This document shows positions 55,695 through 64,000 of a DNA stretch of 64,000 nucleotides, piece after piece. The stretch's first letter is position 1, and each line of letters starts with the position of its first letter. Origin of the DNA: Hyphomicrobiales bacterium (GTDB lineage Bacteria > Pseudomonadota > Alphaproteobacteria > Rhizobiales > Rhizobiaceae); the NCBI GenBank assembly GCA_900471525.1, contig UCEZ01000014.1, forward strand, positions 979-64,978, in the 5' to 3' direction. The notes under the pieces are model-generated. The model was not told the DNA's origin, did no database searches, and saw only the letters and a list, made by a program, of their open reading frames with translations. The translations under genes and the position numbers were made by a program.

Positions 55695-57029
55695 ATGCGA
55701 CCAAACACGCGATATGCACGAAGCGGCGAGCTTAACATTGCCTATCAGGTGGTTGGCGATGGACCACTCGACATTGTTTACGTTCCCGGTTGGGTCTCCA
55801 ATCTCGACCATGCGTGGGAGTTTCCGCGCATGGTTCACGTCTTCGAGCGGTTGAGTGCATTTGCCCGGCTGATCCTCTTCGACAAGCGCGGCACCGGCCT
55901 CTCGGACCGCAATGTCGGCTTTCCGACACTCGAACAACGGATTGAGGATGTGCAGGCTGTCATGGACGCGGCGGGCTCGCGCCGCGCGGTTCTGATGGGG
56001 ACCTCGGAGGGCGGCAATATGTGCATGCTCTTTGCCGCCACCTATCCGGAGCGGACCGTAGCGCTGGTGCTGAACGGCTCCTTCGCGAAAGGCCTGTGGA
56101 CAGAGGACTATCCCTGGGCCAAGACCCCGGAGCAGGTTGAGGAAGAACTTGCCTCGATCGCGCGCGACTGGGGTGGCGCGTTCGACCTGAGCAACGCTGC
56201 ACCGAGTCTCGCCGACGACAGGCAGGCGCGGGATTGGCTTGCCGGCTATCTGCGCAATTCGGCATCGCCGCAGGATGCGATCGCGCTGTGGCGCTGGAAT
56301 ACGGAAATCGACGTCCGCAGCATCCTGAGCGCCATTCATGTTCCCACCATTGTGCTACATCGCACGGGTGATCGTTGGGTGAACGTCGAGGAAGGCCGCT
56401 TCGTCGCCGACGGCATTCAGGGGGCAAAATGGGTGGAGCTGCCGGGTAACGACCATGTCATCTGGGCCGGCGATGCGGACCGCACGCTGGATGAGATCGA
56501 GGAATTCCTGACCGGCATACGCCCGCAACCGGCCTCCGAACGTGTGCTGCTGACGGTGCTCTTCACCGATATCGTCGGGTCGACCTCGATGGCGGCAGAA
56601 CTGGGTGACCGGCAATGGCGGGATTTGTTGTTGCGGCACAACGACGTTGTGCGGATGGAGTTGCACCGTTTCGAGGGTACGGAAATCAACACCACGGGCG
56701 ACGGCTTCCTCGTGTCCTTCCAGGGGCCGACCAAGGCCATCCAGTGCGCAAGCACGATCCGCGACCGCGCAAGCGAGCTCGGTCTCACTATCCGGGCAGC
56801 CCTGCACACGGGCGAATGCGAACGGCGCGGCAATGATCTGAGTGGGATCGCGGTTCATCTGGCTTCACGGCTGCTCGACCATGCAAACGCCGGTGACATC
56901 ATCGTGTCGCGAACGGTCAAGGACCTCGTCGTCGGATCCGGCATCGTGTTTCAGGAACGCGCCGAACTCCAATTGCGTGACGTCCCCGGAGCGTGGCAGA
57001 TCTACGCCGCCAACCCCACGCCGGAATGA
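55695..57029 (+). CDS. Alpha/beta-hydrolase fused to a class III nucleotide cyclase
   Basis: The 444-residue product joins a hydrolase domain (about 1-278), with Ser104 in MGTSEGGN, Asp226 in HRTGDRW and His254 in GNDHVIW as a triad, to a class III cyclase domain (about 285-440) with metal Asp292 in VLFTDIVGSTSM and Asp336 in NTTGDGFLVSF. The position usually held by the purine-selecting Lys before TTGDG is Asn. Such fusions occur in rhizobia and mycobacteria; the ligand cleaved or sensed by the hydrolase part is unknown. It follows the tandem exported genes on the same strand. Confidence 0.92.
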   Translation: MRPNTRYARSGELNIAYQVVGDGPLDIVYVPGWVSNLDHAWEFPRMVHVFERLSAFARLILFDKRGTGLSDRNVGFPTLEQRIEDVQAVMDAAGSRRAVLMGTSEGGNMCMLFAATYPERTVALVLNGSFAKGLWTEDYPWAKTPEQVEEELASIARDWGGAFDLSNAAPSLADDRQARDWLAGYLRNSASPQDAIALWRWNTEIDVRSILSAIHVPTIVLHRTGDRWVNVEEGRFVADGIQGAKWVELPGNDHVIWAGDADRTLDEIEEFLTGIRPQPASERVLLTVLFTDIVGSTSMAAELGDRQWRDLLLRHNDVVRMELHRFEGTEINTTGDGFLVSFQGPTKAIQCASTIRDRASELGLTIRAALHTGECERRGNDLSGIAVHLASRLLDHANAGDIIVSRTVKDLVVGSGIVFQERAELQLRDVPGAWQIYAANPTPE

Positions 57030-57056
57030 GGCGCGGGGCTTCGGAAACGATGTCGC

Positions 57057-58052
57057 CTACTTCTCGCTGTCCATATGGGCCAGCACCGCCTCGGGATAAC
57101 GCCCGCCGGCTGCCGCGTTCTTCGGCACGGCCGTTTCGATCGCGGCGAAATCGGCGGCGGACAGTCGCACGTCCTGCGATCCCAGCGCTTCCTCCAGCCG
57201 CTCGACCTTTCGTGCACCGATCAGCGGGATGATGTCGCTGCCCTGAGCGGCGACCCAGGCGATGGCGATCTGCGCGACCGAGACGCCCTTGGCATCGGCG
57301 ATCTGGCGCAGGGCTTCGACGAGCATGAGATTCCGGTCGATATTTTCGCCCTGGAAGCGCGGGCTGTGGCTGCGGAAGTCGCCCTTGCTCTGTCCATCGC
57401 CCTTCTGCCAGTGGCCGCTGATCAGGCCGCGCGACAGAATGCCATAGGCAGTGATGCCGATACCGAGATCGCGGCAGGCGGGCAGGATCGTGTCCTCGAT
57501 GCCGCGCGAGATCAGCGAATATTCGATCTGCAGGTCGACGATCGGGTGAACGGCAGCGGCCCGGCGGATGGTGTCGGCACCGACCTCCGACAGGCCGATA
57601 TGGCGGACATAACCGGCCTTGACCATGTCGGCGATGGCGCCGACCGTCTCTTCGATCGGCACGTTCGGGTCCAGCCGGGCAGGGCGATAGATGTCGATAT
57701 AGTCGACGCCGAGGCGCTGCAGCGAATAGGCGACGAAGTTTTTCAGCGCTGCCGGACGGTTGTCCATGCCGTTGAAACCGCCAGTGACATCGCGAAGCGC
57801 ACCGGTCTTGACGCTGATAATCACCTTGTCGCGATCGATGCCTTTTAGAGCTTCGCCGATCAGCATCTCGTTATGGCCCATGCCATAGAAATCGCCGGTA
57901 TCGAGCAGGTTAATGCCCGCATCGATCGCCGCATGGATGGTAGCGATGCTTGTCGCCCGGTCGGAAGGCCCGTACATGCCGGACATGCCCATGCAACCGA
58001 GGCCGAAGGTGGAAACCGAGGGGCCTGTCTTGCCGAGTTGAACATACTCCAT
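57057..58052 (-). CDS. Aldo-keto reductase
   Basis: The 331-residue product starts MEYVQLGKTGPSVSTFGLGC and has the TIM-barrel AKR marks: catalytic Tyr in LLDTGDFYGMGHNEMLIGEA, Lys in KVIISVKTGALRD, RLDPNVPIEETVGAIADM, and GARKVERLEEALGS (NADPH phosphate loop). The usual His before the Arg-x-Asp motif (QHR) reads PAR here, as in some AKR13-like proteins. I chose the start at 58052; an in-frame extension is not credible. It is divergent from the LysR gene at 58171. Confidence 0.93.
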   Translation of the reverse strand: MEYVQLGKTGPSVSTFGLGCMGMSGMYGPSDRATSIATIHAAIDAGINLLDTGDFYGMGHNEMLIGEALKGIDRDKVIISVKTGALRDVTGGFNGMDNRPAALKNFVAYSLQRLGVDYIDIYRPARLDPNVPIEETVGAIADMVKAGYVRHIGLSEVGADTIRRAAAVHPIVDLQIEYSLISRGIEDTILPACRDLGIGITAYGILSRGLISGHWQKGDGQSKGDFRSHSPRFQGENIDRNLMLVEALRQIADAKGVSVAQIAIAWVAAQGSDIIPLIGARKVERLEEALGSQDVRLSAADFAAIETAVPKNAAAGGRYPEAVLAHMDSEK

Positions 58053-58170
58053 ATCGCTTCTCCTTGTGTCTGCCGCCGATACGGCGTTGCGCTCCGGAGG
58101 TGGTTTTACTGCGAAACATTTTGTGCGATAATTCATCTGAATGTGCACAAGCTGTTTGGAAAATCGTACA

Positions 58171-59070
58171 ATGACAGATCTGCCGCTTGCCGATCTCGAT
58201 GCCTTCACCGCCGTGGCGCGCGAGCGCAGTTTTCGTGCCGCTGCCCGCCGGCGCGGCGTCTCGGCGTCGTCACTCAGCGAGGCGCTGCGGCGCCTCGAGC
58301 AGCGGCTCGGTGTGCGCCTGCTCAACCGCACCACCCGCAGCGTCACGCTGACGGAGGCGGGCAAACAGTTGATGGAACGGCTGTCGCCGGCGCTTGGCGA
58401 GGTTGCCACGGCCCTCGACCAGATCGGCAGCTTTCGCGACAGTGCTACCGGGACCTTGCGTCTCAACGTCGCCACCGTCGTCGCCCGTGCCGTCCTGCCG
58501 GAGATCGCCGCCGGCTTTCTGAAGGCCTATCCCGGCATAAACCTTGAGGTCAGCGGCGACGACAGTTTCATCGACGTTCTGGCCGCCGGCTTCGATGCCG
58601 GCGTTCGCTATGACGAGCGGCTGGAGAAGGACATGATCGCCGTGCCGATCGGTCCGCGTACCCAGCGTTTCGTCGTGGCCGCGTCGCCCGCCTATCTCGT
58701 CGCACATGGAGAGCCGCGTCATCCGCGCGACATTCTCGACCATGCCTGTATTCGCCACCGGTTCGCCAGCGGCTCCATGCCCTCCTGGGAGTTCGAGCGC
58801 GGCGAGGAGGTGGTCCGTATCTCCCCGCCGGCGCGCGTCATTGCCAATACGCTTGAACTGGAAATCCGCGCCGCGGTCGAAGGCCTTGGCATCATTGCCA
58901 CCTTCGAGGAGTTCCTGGCGCCGTCGATCGCGCGAGGGGAACTCGTGCCCCTGCTGGAAGACTGGATGACGCCCTTTCCCGGGCCCTATCTCTATTATGC
59001 CAGCCGCAAGCACATGCCGGCGCCGCTCCGGGCTTTTGTCGATTTTCTAAAGAGCCGGTCGCGAAACTAA
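58171..59070 (+). CDS. LysR-family transcriptional regulator
   Basis: The 299-residue product has the helix-turn-helix TAVARERSFRAAARRRGVSA, SSLSEALRRLEQRLGVRLLN and RTTRSVTLTEAGKQLMERLS, then a ligand-binding domain as in the DsdC/AaeR-like group that controls reductases and dehydrogenases. It is divergent from the aldo-keto reductase gene across 118 bases, including TTGTGC...GCACAA, so it probably regulates it. The ATG at 58171 follows better than one ten codons earlier. Confidence 0.93.
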   Translation: MTDLPLADLDAFTAVARERSFRAAARRRGVSASSLSEALRRLEQRLGVRLLNRTTRSVTLTEAGKQLMERLSPALGEVATALDQIGSFRDSATGTLRLNVATVVARAVLPEIAAGFLKAYPGINLEVSGDDSFIDVLAAGFDAGVRYDERLEKDMIAVPIGPRTQRFVVAASPAYLVAHGEPRHPRDILDHACIRHRFASGSMPSWEFERGEEVVRISPPARVIANTLELEIRAAVEGLGIIATFEEFLAPSIARGELVPLLEDWMTPFPGPYLYYASRKHMPAPLRAFVDFLKSRSRN

Positions 59071-59116
59071 GCCGTCAATCTACAAATCTGGAATGGCGGA
59101 GATTGGCAAAAAACGC

Positions 59117-59557
59117 TCAGTCGCCGCGAGCAAGTGCGACTTCTTCTTGCAGCAATTTTTCGCCCAGCGTCCACGCCTTTCCCAGCATCTTACGAAGCTC
59201 GTCGTTCTCTGTCGTCAGCATCTTGCCGTCGCGCTGCAGAACGACATCATTAAGCGATCCCATGCCGCCGAACAAAGCGAGGAAATAATGGAGCCCCTTG
59301 GTGTCAGATATTTCCAAGGACGCACGGCAGCGGCCGATCTTGGTCGCCCACCAGGCGACTTCGTGTTTTGCCAAATGTTCCTCGATACGGAGTAACAGAT
59401 CGGCAAGCTGGGTGACTTCGGGATGGAGTTGCACGCTGAGATCTTCTTTTAATATCTTCAATGCGCTCGACGGATCGCAGTCCACGATGACACGCTCGGT
59501 GCGACATTTCCAGCAGGGACAAAACGACCGGCATTCGTTTTCATATTGCGCCGCCAT
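59117..59557 (-). CDS. Hypothetical protein, DUF6966-like, with N-terminal Cys cluster
   Basis: The 146-residue product has a Cys-rich N-terminus (CRSFCPCWKCRTE and VDCDP), then PEVTQLADLLLRIEEHLAKH, EVAWWATKIGRCRASLEISD and HYFLALFGGMGSLNDVVLQR, which resembles the DUF6966 pattern (helical, WA..I, then FGGMGSLND). Function unknown. The four clustered Cys at residues about 9-18 could bind metal. It is convergent with the LysR gene and divergent from the TetA-like gene. Confidence 0.75.
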   Translation of the reverse strand: MAAQYENECRSFCPCWKCRTERVIVDCDPSSALKILKEDLSVQLHPEVTQLADLLLRIEEHLAKHEVAWWATKIGRCRASLEISDTKGLHYFLALFGGMGSLNDVVLQRDGKMLTTENDELRKMLGKAWTLGEKLLQEEVALARGD

Positions 59558-59577
59558 CGGCGTGTGCGCACTTCCCC

Positions 59578-59622
59578 AACATCAATGTTCCCGAAGCAAT
59601 CATCACGAACATTGAAATGTTC
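59578..59622. promoter_or_regulatory. Two tandem dyads, likely repressor operators
   Basis: AACAT-CA-ATGTT (59578-59589) and GAACATT-GA-AATGTTC (59607-59622) are perfect dyads sharing the half-site AACAT. Their centres are 31 bases apart, about three helical turns, in the divergent gap before the TetA-like gene. Confidence 0.6.
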
Positions 59623-59722
59623 ACGTATTGTTTCCATTAAAATTTTTCGATAAAGACGAATTGCTCGTTCCCGTTCGCGTTCTGTATCCGTGCAAGGCCG
59701 GATGCTTCATGAGGTTTGTTCG

Positions 59723-60991
59723 ATGATCGACCCCAAGTCAGCGCGGCGCGGCCTGTTCCTCGTCTTCGTCATCCTGTTCCTTGACATCATGGGCATCGCC
59801 ATCATCGTGCCGGTGCTGCCCGCCTATCTCAAGGAGTTGACAGGCGATACGATCAGCGAGGCGGCGGTCGATGGCGGCTGGCTGATGCTGGTCTATTCCG
59901 GCATGCAGTTCGTCTTCGCGCCGCTGATCGGAAACTTGTCCGACCGTTTCGGCCGTCGGCCCATCCTGCTCGCCTCTGTGCTGACCTTCGCGCTTGATAA
60001 TCTCATCTGTGCCTTGGCGACGACCTACTGGATGCTGTTCGTCGGCCGGGTGCTCGCCGGCATCAGCGGCGCCAGCTTCTCGACCGCCGCTGCCTATATC
60101 GCTGACGTCAGCGACGACAGCAACCGGGCGAAGAACTTCGGCCTGATCGGCATCGCCTTCGGCACCGGTTTTGCGCTCGGGCCTGTCCTTGGCGGCCTGC
60201 TCGGAGAGTTCGGCCCGCGCATTCCGTTCTATGGCGCCGCCGCTCTCTCCTTCGTCAATTTCGCCGTCGCATGGTTCCTGCTGCCGGAGACGCTGGAAAG
60301 CCGCAACCGTCGTCGTTTCGAATGGAAGCGTGCCAATCCGCTTGGTGCGCTGAAGCAGATGCGCAACTATCCCGGCATCGGCTGGGTTCTGCTCGTCTTT
60401 TTCCTGTTCTGGCAGGCGCATGCGGTCTATCCGGCCGTCTGGTCCTTCGTCGCGTCCTATCGCTACGATTGGAGCGAGGGACAGATCGGCCTGTCGCTCG
60501 GTATCTTCGGCGTCTGCGGCGCACTGGTGATGGCCTTCATCCTGCCGAAAATCATCCCACTTCTTGGCGAATGGAAGACCGGTGCTGTCGGCCTGATGTT
60601 TACCGGGCTCGGCCTCATCGGTTATGCCTCCGCGTTTCAGGGCTGGATGATCTATGCCGTCATCATCGCTACCTGCCTCGAAGCGCTCGCCGACCCGCCG
60701 CTACGCAGCATCGCCTCGGCCAAGGTTCCGCCATCGGCGCAGGGCGAATTGCAGGGGGCGCTGTCGAGCATTTCCAGCTTCACGACGATCCTCGGGCCGC
60801 TGATGTTCGCGCAGATCTTCAGCGTCTTCACCGCGCCGCAGGCAGCCGTCACCTTTGCCGGTGCTCCCTATGTCCTCGCCGCCGTCTTCGTTGCTCTGGC
60901 AGTTATAATCTATCTCCTGAAGGTGCGGCCGATACCCGCGGCGACCAGTGATGCGGAAGGCGCAGCACAAACGGCTGGAAGCGCTTTTTAG
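59723..60991 (+). CDS. MFS exporter, TetA/TCR family
   Basis: The 422-residue protein starts MIDPKSARRGLFLVFVILFL and has twelve hydrophobic helices. Motif A is PLIGNLSDRFGRRPILLASV, followed by RVLAGISGASFSTAAAYIAD (the TetA-like helix 4-5 region). It matches the tetracycline-resistance family, but alphaproteobacterial chromosomes carry many such genes of unknown substrate. I chose the start at 59723, with GAGG upstream, over an ATG eleven codons earlier. Tandem dyads upstream suggest control by a repressor not present here. Confidence 0.9.
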   Translation: MIDPKSARRGLFLVFVILFLDIMGIAIIVPVLPAYLKELTGDTISEAAVDGGWLMLVYSGMQFVFAPLIGNLSDRFGRRPILLASVLTFALDNLICALATTYWMLFVGRVLAGISGASFSTAAAYIADVSDDSNRAKNFGLIGIAFGTGFALGPVLGGLLGEFGPRIPFYGAAALSFVNFAVAWFLLPETLESRNRRRFEWKRANPLGALKQMRNYPGIGWVLLVFFLFWQAHAVYPAVWSFVASYRYDWSEGQIGLSLGIFGVCGALVMAFILPKIIPLLGEWKTGAVGLMFTGLGLIGYASAFQGWMIYAVIIATCLEALADPPLRSIASAKVPPSAQGELQGALSSISSFTTILGPLMFAQIFSVFTAPQAAVTFAGAPYVLAAVFVALAVIIYLLKVRPIPAATSDAEGAAQTAGSAF

Positions 60992-61151
60992 CGTTTACGC
61001 ACGAAAAACGATCAATTTTTGTGATGTTTAGATGAAAAAATAAGCACTTTTGCCTTTGTTGCTGGTGCTTTACCCCCGGTTGTTCTATTTCCGTTTCTTC
61101 CGTCGTGCGGCCCATTCCGGCTGCGATGAAGCCAAAGGCTAGTTTCTCATC

Positions 61152-62558
61152 ATGCTGACTTCGACCCAAACCCCAACGGGCGTCCGCACCGATAATTCCT
61201 GGTCTGCGCATTATCGCGCCAGCATCGTGCTGGGCGTGCCCTTCGTCGGCGCTCAATTGGCGCAGTTTGCCATCCATGCCACCGACGTCCTGATGGTTGG
61301 CCGCCTCGGCACGACCGAGCTTGCCGCCATGGTGCTGGCCGCCCAGATGTTTTTCACCGTCTTCATCTTCGGCTCCGGCTTTGCCAATGCCGTCGTGCCG
61401 ATCGTGGCGCAGGCAGAAGGGCGAGGCGACCGCGTCGCTGTGCGCCGTGCCGTGCGCATGGGCATGTGGGCCGTACTCGGTTACGGCGTCCTGACCATGC
61501 CCATTCTGTGGCAGGCGGAGCATGTCCTGTTGATGCTGGGCCAGAAGCCGGAAGTGGCGGCTCTTGCTGGAAGTTACCTGCATGTCGCGCTGTGGGGCAT
61601 GTTCCCGGCGCTGTTGTTCATGGTTCTGCGCGGTTTCCTCAGTTCTCTGGAGCGCGCCGGCATCATTCTTTACGTCACGATCGTCGTGCTGCTCACAAAT
61701 GTGCTCCTTTGCTATGTGTTCATCTATGGTCACTTCGGCGCGCCTGCGCTCGGCATTGTCGGCGCTGCCATCTCGGCTCTTGCGGTCAACACGCTGAGCT
61801 TCGTGCTGCTCTATGCCTATATCCAGTTCCAGCCGAAGACCCGGTCCTACGAGATCTTCGTGCGCTTCTGGCGGCCCGACTGGCCGGTGCTCAAGGAGGT
61901 CGTCAAGCTCGGCCTGCCGATCGCCGTTACCATTCTGGCCGAGGTCAGCCTGTTTACCGTTGCCTCGTTGCTGATGGGCATGATCGGCACCGTCGAGCTC
62001 GCCGCTCACGGCATTGCGCTGCAGTTCGCCTCCGTTGCCTTCATGGTGCCGCTCGGCCTGGCGCAGGTCGCGACCGTGCGCATCGGCCTTGCCCATGGCC
62101 GTCGCGATGCGGAGGGGATCAAGCGGGCGGCGATTGCCGTTCTCGTCATCGGCTGCGGCTTCGCCCTGATCGGCAGCTTCGTCTTCGCAGTGTTCTCGCA
62201 CGAGCTTGCCGCGATGTATCTCGATACGCGCCGGCCGGATGCGGCGCAGGTTCTCGCCTATGCCGGTCCGCTGATCGTCATTGCCGGCGCGTTCCAGCTG
62301 GTCGATGGCGTCCAGGCGCTGGCCGCCGGCATGCTGCGCGGCCTCAAGGACACCACCGTGCCGATGATCCTGGCGCTGGTCTCCTATTGGGCGATCGGCT
62401 TCGTCGCCGCCTATCTGCTTGCCTTCCACTTCGGCTTCGGCGGCGTCGGCGTCTGGTACGGCTTCGTGCTCGGCCTTGCCGCCGCCAGTATCACGCTCAC
62501 CTGGCGCTTCTTCCGCTTCCTGTCGCGGGAGAGGAAATTGCTGGCTCTGCCGGCATAG
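61152..62558 (+). CDS. MATE-family exporter (NorM-like)
   Basis: The 468-residue protein has twelve hydrophobic helices in two MATE halves. Marks include SIVLGVPFVGAQLAQFAIHA, TDVLMVGRLGTTELAAMVLA, GFLSSLERAGIILYVTIVVL and the second-half ELAAHGIALQFASVAFMVPL with GLAQVATVRIGLAHGRRDAE. It exports cationic drugs or flavonoid-like compounds using sodium or protons. It starts 160 bases after the TetA-like gene on the same strand, and the GNAT gene begins 27 bases after its end. Confidence 0.94.
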   Translation: MLTSTQTPTGVRTDNSWSAHYRASIVLGVPFVGAQLAQFAIHATDVLMVGRLGTTELAAMVLAAQMFFTVFIFGSGFANAVVPIVAQAEGRGDRVAVRRAVRMGMWAVLGYGVLTMPILWQAEHVLLMLGQKPEVAALAGSYLHVALWGMFPALLFMVLRGFLSSLERAGIILYVTIVVLLTNVLLCYVFIYGHFGAPALGIVGAAISALAVNTLSFVLLYAYIQFQPKTRSYEIFVRFWRPDWPVLKEVVKLGLPIAVTILAEVSLFTVASLLMGMIGTVELAAHGIALQFASVAFMVPLGLAQVATVRIGLAHGRRDAEGIKRAAIAVLVIGCGFALIGSFVFAVFSHELAAMYLDTRRPDAAQVLAYAGPLIVIAGAFQLVDGVQALAAGMLRGLKDTTVPMILALVSYWAIGFVAAYLLAFHFGFGGVGVWYGFVLGLAAASITLTWRFFRFLSRERKLLALPA

Positions 62559-62585
62559 GACGATCTGTCAAACGCGGAGATGGAC

Positions 62586-63143
62586 ATGCCGGAAAACGCA
62601 CTGGACTTTCAGCCGGAACTGACCGGTGAAACGCTTGTTCTGCGCCCGTTGAAGGCCCATGATTTCGACGGGCTCTATGCGGCGGGCAGCGATCCGGCCG
62701 TCTGGGCAGGGCACCCGGCCAAGGAACGGTATAAGCCGGACGTCTTCCGCCAATATTTCGACGCCCAGATGGCCAGCAAGAGCACGCTGGTTTTCATCGA
62801 TCGGGCTACCGGGAAATTGATTGGCTGCTCGCGCTATTACGTGGCACCGGACCAGCCGCAGGCGGTTTCGATCGGCTTCACCTTCCTCAACAATGCCTAC
62901 TGGGGCGGGGCCACCAATTTCGAGATCAAGCGCCTGATGCTCGATCATGCCTTCAAGAGCGTCAATGACGTGTGGTTCCACATCGACCCCACCAATATTC
63001 GCTCGCAGAAGGCGACCGCCAAACTCGGCGCGGTGCATGCCTATGATGCGGTGCTGGATATTTCGGGTTCACCGGTAAACTGGATGTGCTTCCGGCTGAC
63101 GCGGGATGCCTGGGCCAGGGTGAGGTCAGCACAAGGCCACTGA
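62586..63143 (+). CDS. GNAT acetyltransferase (RimJ-like)
   Basis: The 185-residue product starts MPENALDFQPELTGETLVLR and has LRPLKAHDFDGLYAAGSDPA, KLIGCSRYYVAPDQPQA, FLNNAYWGGATNFEIKRLML and HIDPTNIRSQKATAKLGAVH, the pattern of GNAT proteins related to RimJ/RimL. The substrate is unknown. GGAG six bases upstream favours the ATG at 62586; an ATG at 62580 sits directly against that site. It is possibly co-transcribed with the MATE gene. Confidence 0.9.
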   Translation: MPENALDFQPELTGETLVLRPLKAHDFDGLYAAGSDPAVWAGHPAKERYKPDVFRQYFDAQMASKSTLVFIDRATGKLIGCSRYYVAPDQPQAVSIGFTFLNNAYWGGATNFEIKRLMLDHAFKSVNDVWFHIDPTNIRSQKATAKLGAVHAYDAVLDISGSPVNWMCFRLTRDAWARVRSAQGH

Positions 63144-63342
63144 ATCCGAAGGTGGATCATCTGGCCGATCGCATCCTTGCGGCATGGAGCCGCCGCGGCG
63201 CGCCTAATGGCGCCTGTCACCCATCGTTAACTTTCCTGGTTGAGGTTGAAATTTCAACATCCGATCATCCTCAATGTGTGGTTTTGTTCTTTATTTGTTC
63301 TATTTTGTCGTTTAATCTGGCGATGAACAAACGGAGGATGAC

Positions 63343-63726
63343 ATGACTGCTTATGCGACTGTTGGAACATTGGATCATGCAGCATCGGTGCGCTTCTACG
63401 ATGCGGCCCTGGCCACGATCGGCTGGAGCGCGCACGCCAACTATCCCGGCTGGCGCGGCTATACTCTAGGCGGGACCGGCGAAGGCTTCCTTCTCTGGGT
63501 CTGCGAGCCTTTCAACAACGAACCTGCGACACCCGGCAACGGCACTATGGTCGGCTTCATGGTGAAGTCGCACGGGGAGGTCGAAGCCTTCTACCGCGCA
63601 GCGCTCGCCAATGGCGGCACCGACGAAGGTGCTCCGGGCGCTCGTCCGCAATATGGCCCGGACTGGTATTCGGCCTATATGCGCGACCCGGCCGGCAACA
63701 AGCTTTCCGTAGTCTTCAACGGATGA
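63343..63726 (+). CDS. VOC (glyoxalase/bleomycin-resistance) family protein
   Basis: The 127-residue product has two beta-alpha-beta-beta-beta units: YATVGTLDHAASVRFYDAAL, GEGFLLWVCEPFNNEPATP, GNGTMVGFMVKSHGEVEAFY, then GPDWYSAYMRDPAGNKLSVV. This is a common rhizobial VOC protein of unknown substrate. ACGGAGG sits seven bases before the ATG. It is convergent with carA across a shared terminator. Confidence 0.92.
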   Translation: MTAYATVGTLDHAASVRFYDAALATIGWSAHANYPGWRGYTLGGTGEGFLLWVCEPFNNEPATPGNGTMVGFMVKSHGEVEAFYRAALANGGTDEGAPGARPQYGPDWYSAYMRDPAGNKLSVVFNG

Positions 63727-63731
63727 ATCCA

Positions 63732-63766
63732 AAAGCCCCGGTACTCTATTGAGAGACCGGGGCTTT
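63732..63766. terminator. Bidirectional intrinsic terminator between the VOC gene and carA
   Basis: AAAGCCCCGGT (63732-63742) and ACCGGGGCTTT (63756-63766) form a perfect 11-bp stem around a 13-base loop, with A and T ends usable from both strands. Confidence 0.92.
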
Positions 63767-63789
63767 CAGCATTCAATGACGGTAGAAAC

Positions 63790-64000
63790 TCAGCGTTCGG
63801 CCAGCGCCGGTTCGCCCTTCTTCTCGCGCACCAGATTGATGAAGCGGCGGAAGAGGTAGTGGCTGTCTTGTGGGCCGGGCGAGGCTTCCGGGTGATGCTG
63901 CACGGAGAAGACTGGTTTGCCGGTGACGCGCAGGCCGCAATTGGTGCCGTCGAACAGGGAAACGTGAGTCTCTTCAACGCCTTCCGGCAAGGACTTCGAA
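63790..64000 (-). CDS. carA: Carbamoyl phosphate synthase, small subunit, C-terminal part (runs off window)
   Basis: About 70 C-terminal codons are present; the start is beyond base 64000. The translation contains [20 protein letters not shown], the glutaminase catalytic His-Glu pair in [14 protein letters not shown], and [18 protein letters not shown] before the stop, as in rhizobial CarA. It releases ammonia from glutamine for CarB. carB is on the same strand about 15.5 kb downstream, so the two are not an operon. Confidence 0.95.
   Translation of the reverse strand, partial: SKSLPEGVEETHVSLFDGTNCGLRVTGKPVFSVQHHPEASPGPQDSHYLFRRFINLVREKKGEPALAER

Noticed and set aside
59645-59690. Repeated GTTC tetramers resembling an alphaproteobacterial LexA box
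   Set aside because: The LexA site there is GTTC-N7-GTTC; the spacing found is N2 and N8.
60903-62429. A 508-codon minus-strand frame opposite the MATE gene
   Set aside because: Its sequence is low-complexity Gln/Glu/His/Arg/Asp-rich and typical of an antisense shadow; the MATE reading is clear.

Overview
This window looks like an ordinary piece of a Rhizobiaceae chromosome (Rhizobium, Neorhizobium, Sinorhizobium or Agrobacterium-like). It is GC-rich and densely coding. It carries the order greA, lpsB, other LPS-core genes, lrp, trxB, a LysR regulator of the LsrB/VtlR type, and a tandem pair of AbcR (alpha-r15) small RNAs, which I know from Sinorhizobium and Agrobacterium. No rRNA, tRNA, CRISPR array, transposase or prophage was recognised. 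The window starts inside prs and ends inside carA, both on the minus strand.

Layout. Positions 1-5.6 kb are a minus-strand run: lgt, a MidA/NDUFAF7 methyltransferase, pgeF, a degenerate M24-fold protein, a lipoprotein and prs. Positions 5.8-8.8 kb are plus-strand housekeeping genes (UbiK-like, YbjN, proC, CsaA-type, a dual-specificity-like phosphatase). Positions 8.8-11.4 kb hold a MarR / response regulator / histidine kinase operon that faces ilvE across a 35-bp inverted repeat. Positions 12.5-21 kb hold small envelope proteins, a metallo-beta-lactamase hydrolase, BA14K, a cold-shock protein, a DMT transporter, a PQQ-type sugar dehydrogenase and a Gram-negative sortase with its VIT-VWA substrate. 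Positions 21.5-28.2 kb hold aspartate aminotransferase, a composite palindromic repeat that runs into a GIY-YIG gene, an MFS/LysR/SDR group, a lytic transglycosylase and a GNAT.

Positions 28.5-33 kb are rich in regulation: a 39-codon membrane peptide ORF, a candidate structured sRNA, an ArsR-OYE operon, two AbcR sRNAs with matching promoters and terminators, LsrB and TrxB. Positions 33.3-39.7 kb are surface-polysaccharide genes around lpsB, ending at greA. Positions 40-48.3 kb hold two small hypothetical genes, an SDR, two MFS exporters (one behind a SoxR/MerR-type promoter) and carB, which has a terminator-like hairpin in its leader. carA is about 15.5 kb upstream of carB.

Positions 48.4-64 kb are mixed accessory and metabolic genes: a YgiB/YgiC pair, HxlR-GST, a zinc alcohol dehydrogenase, the YpfJ metallopeptidase, three tandem paralogous small exported proteins, an alpha/beta-hydrolase/class III cyclase fusion, an aldo-keto reductase with a divergent LysR, a TetA-like exporter behind two helically phased dyads, a MATE exporter, a GNAT, a VOC protein and carA.

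The best candidates for something not yet described are the tandem exported-protein family at 54.4-55.6 kb, the candidate sRNA at 28.76-28.88 kb, the carB leader hairpin, and the repeat that supplies the end of the GIY-YIG gene. All functional statements rest on reading motifs by eye; no database search was run.
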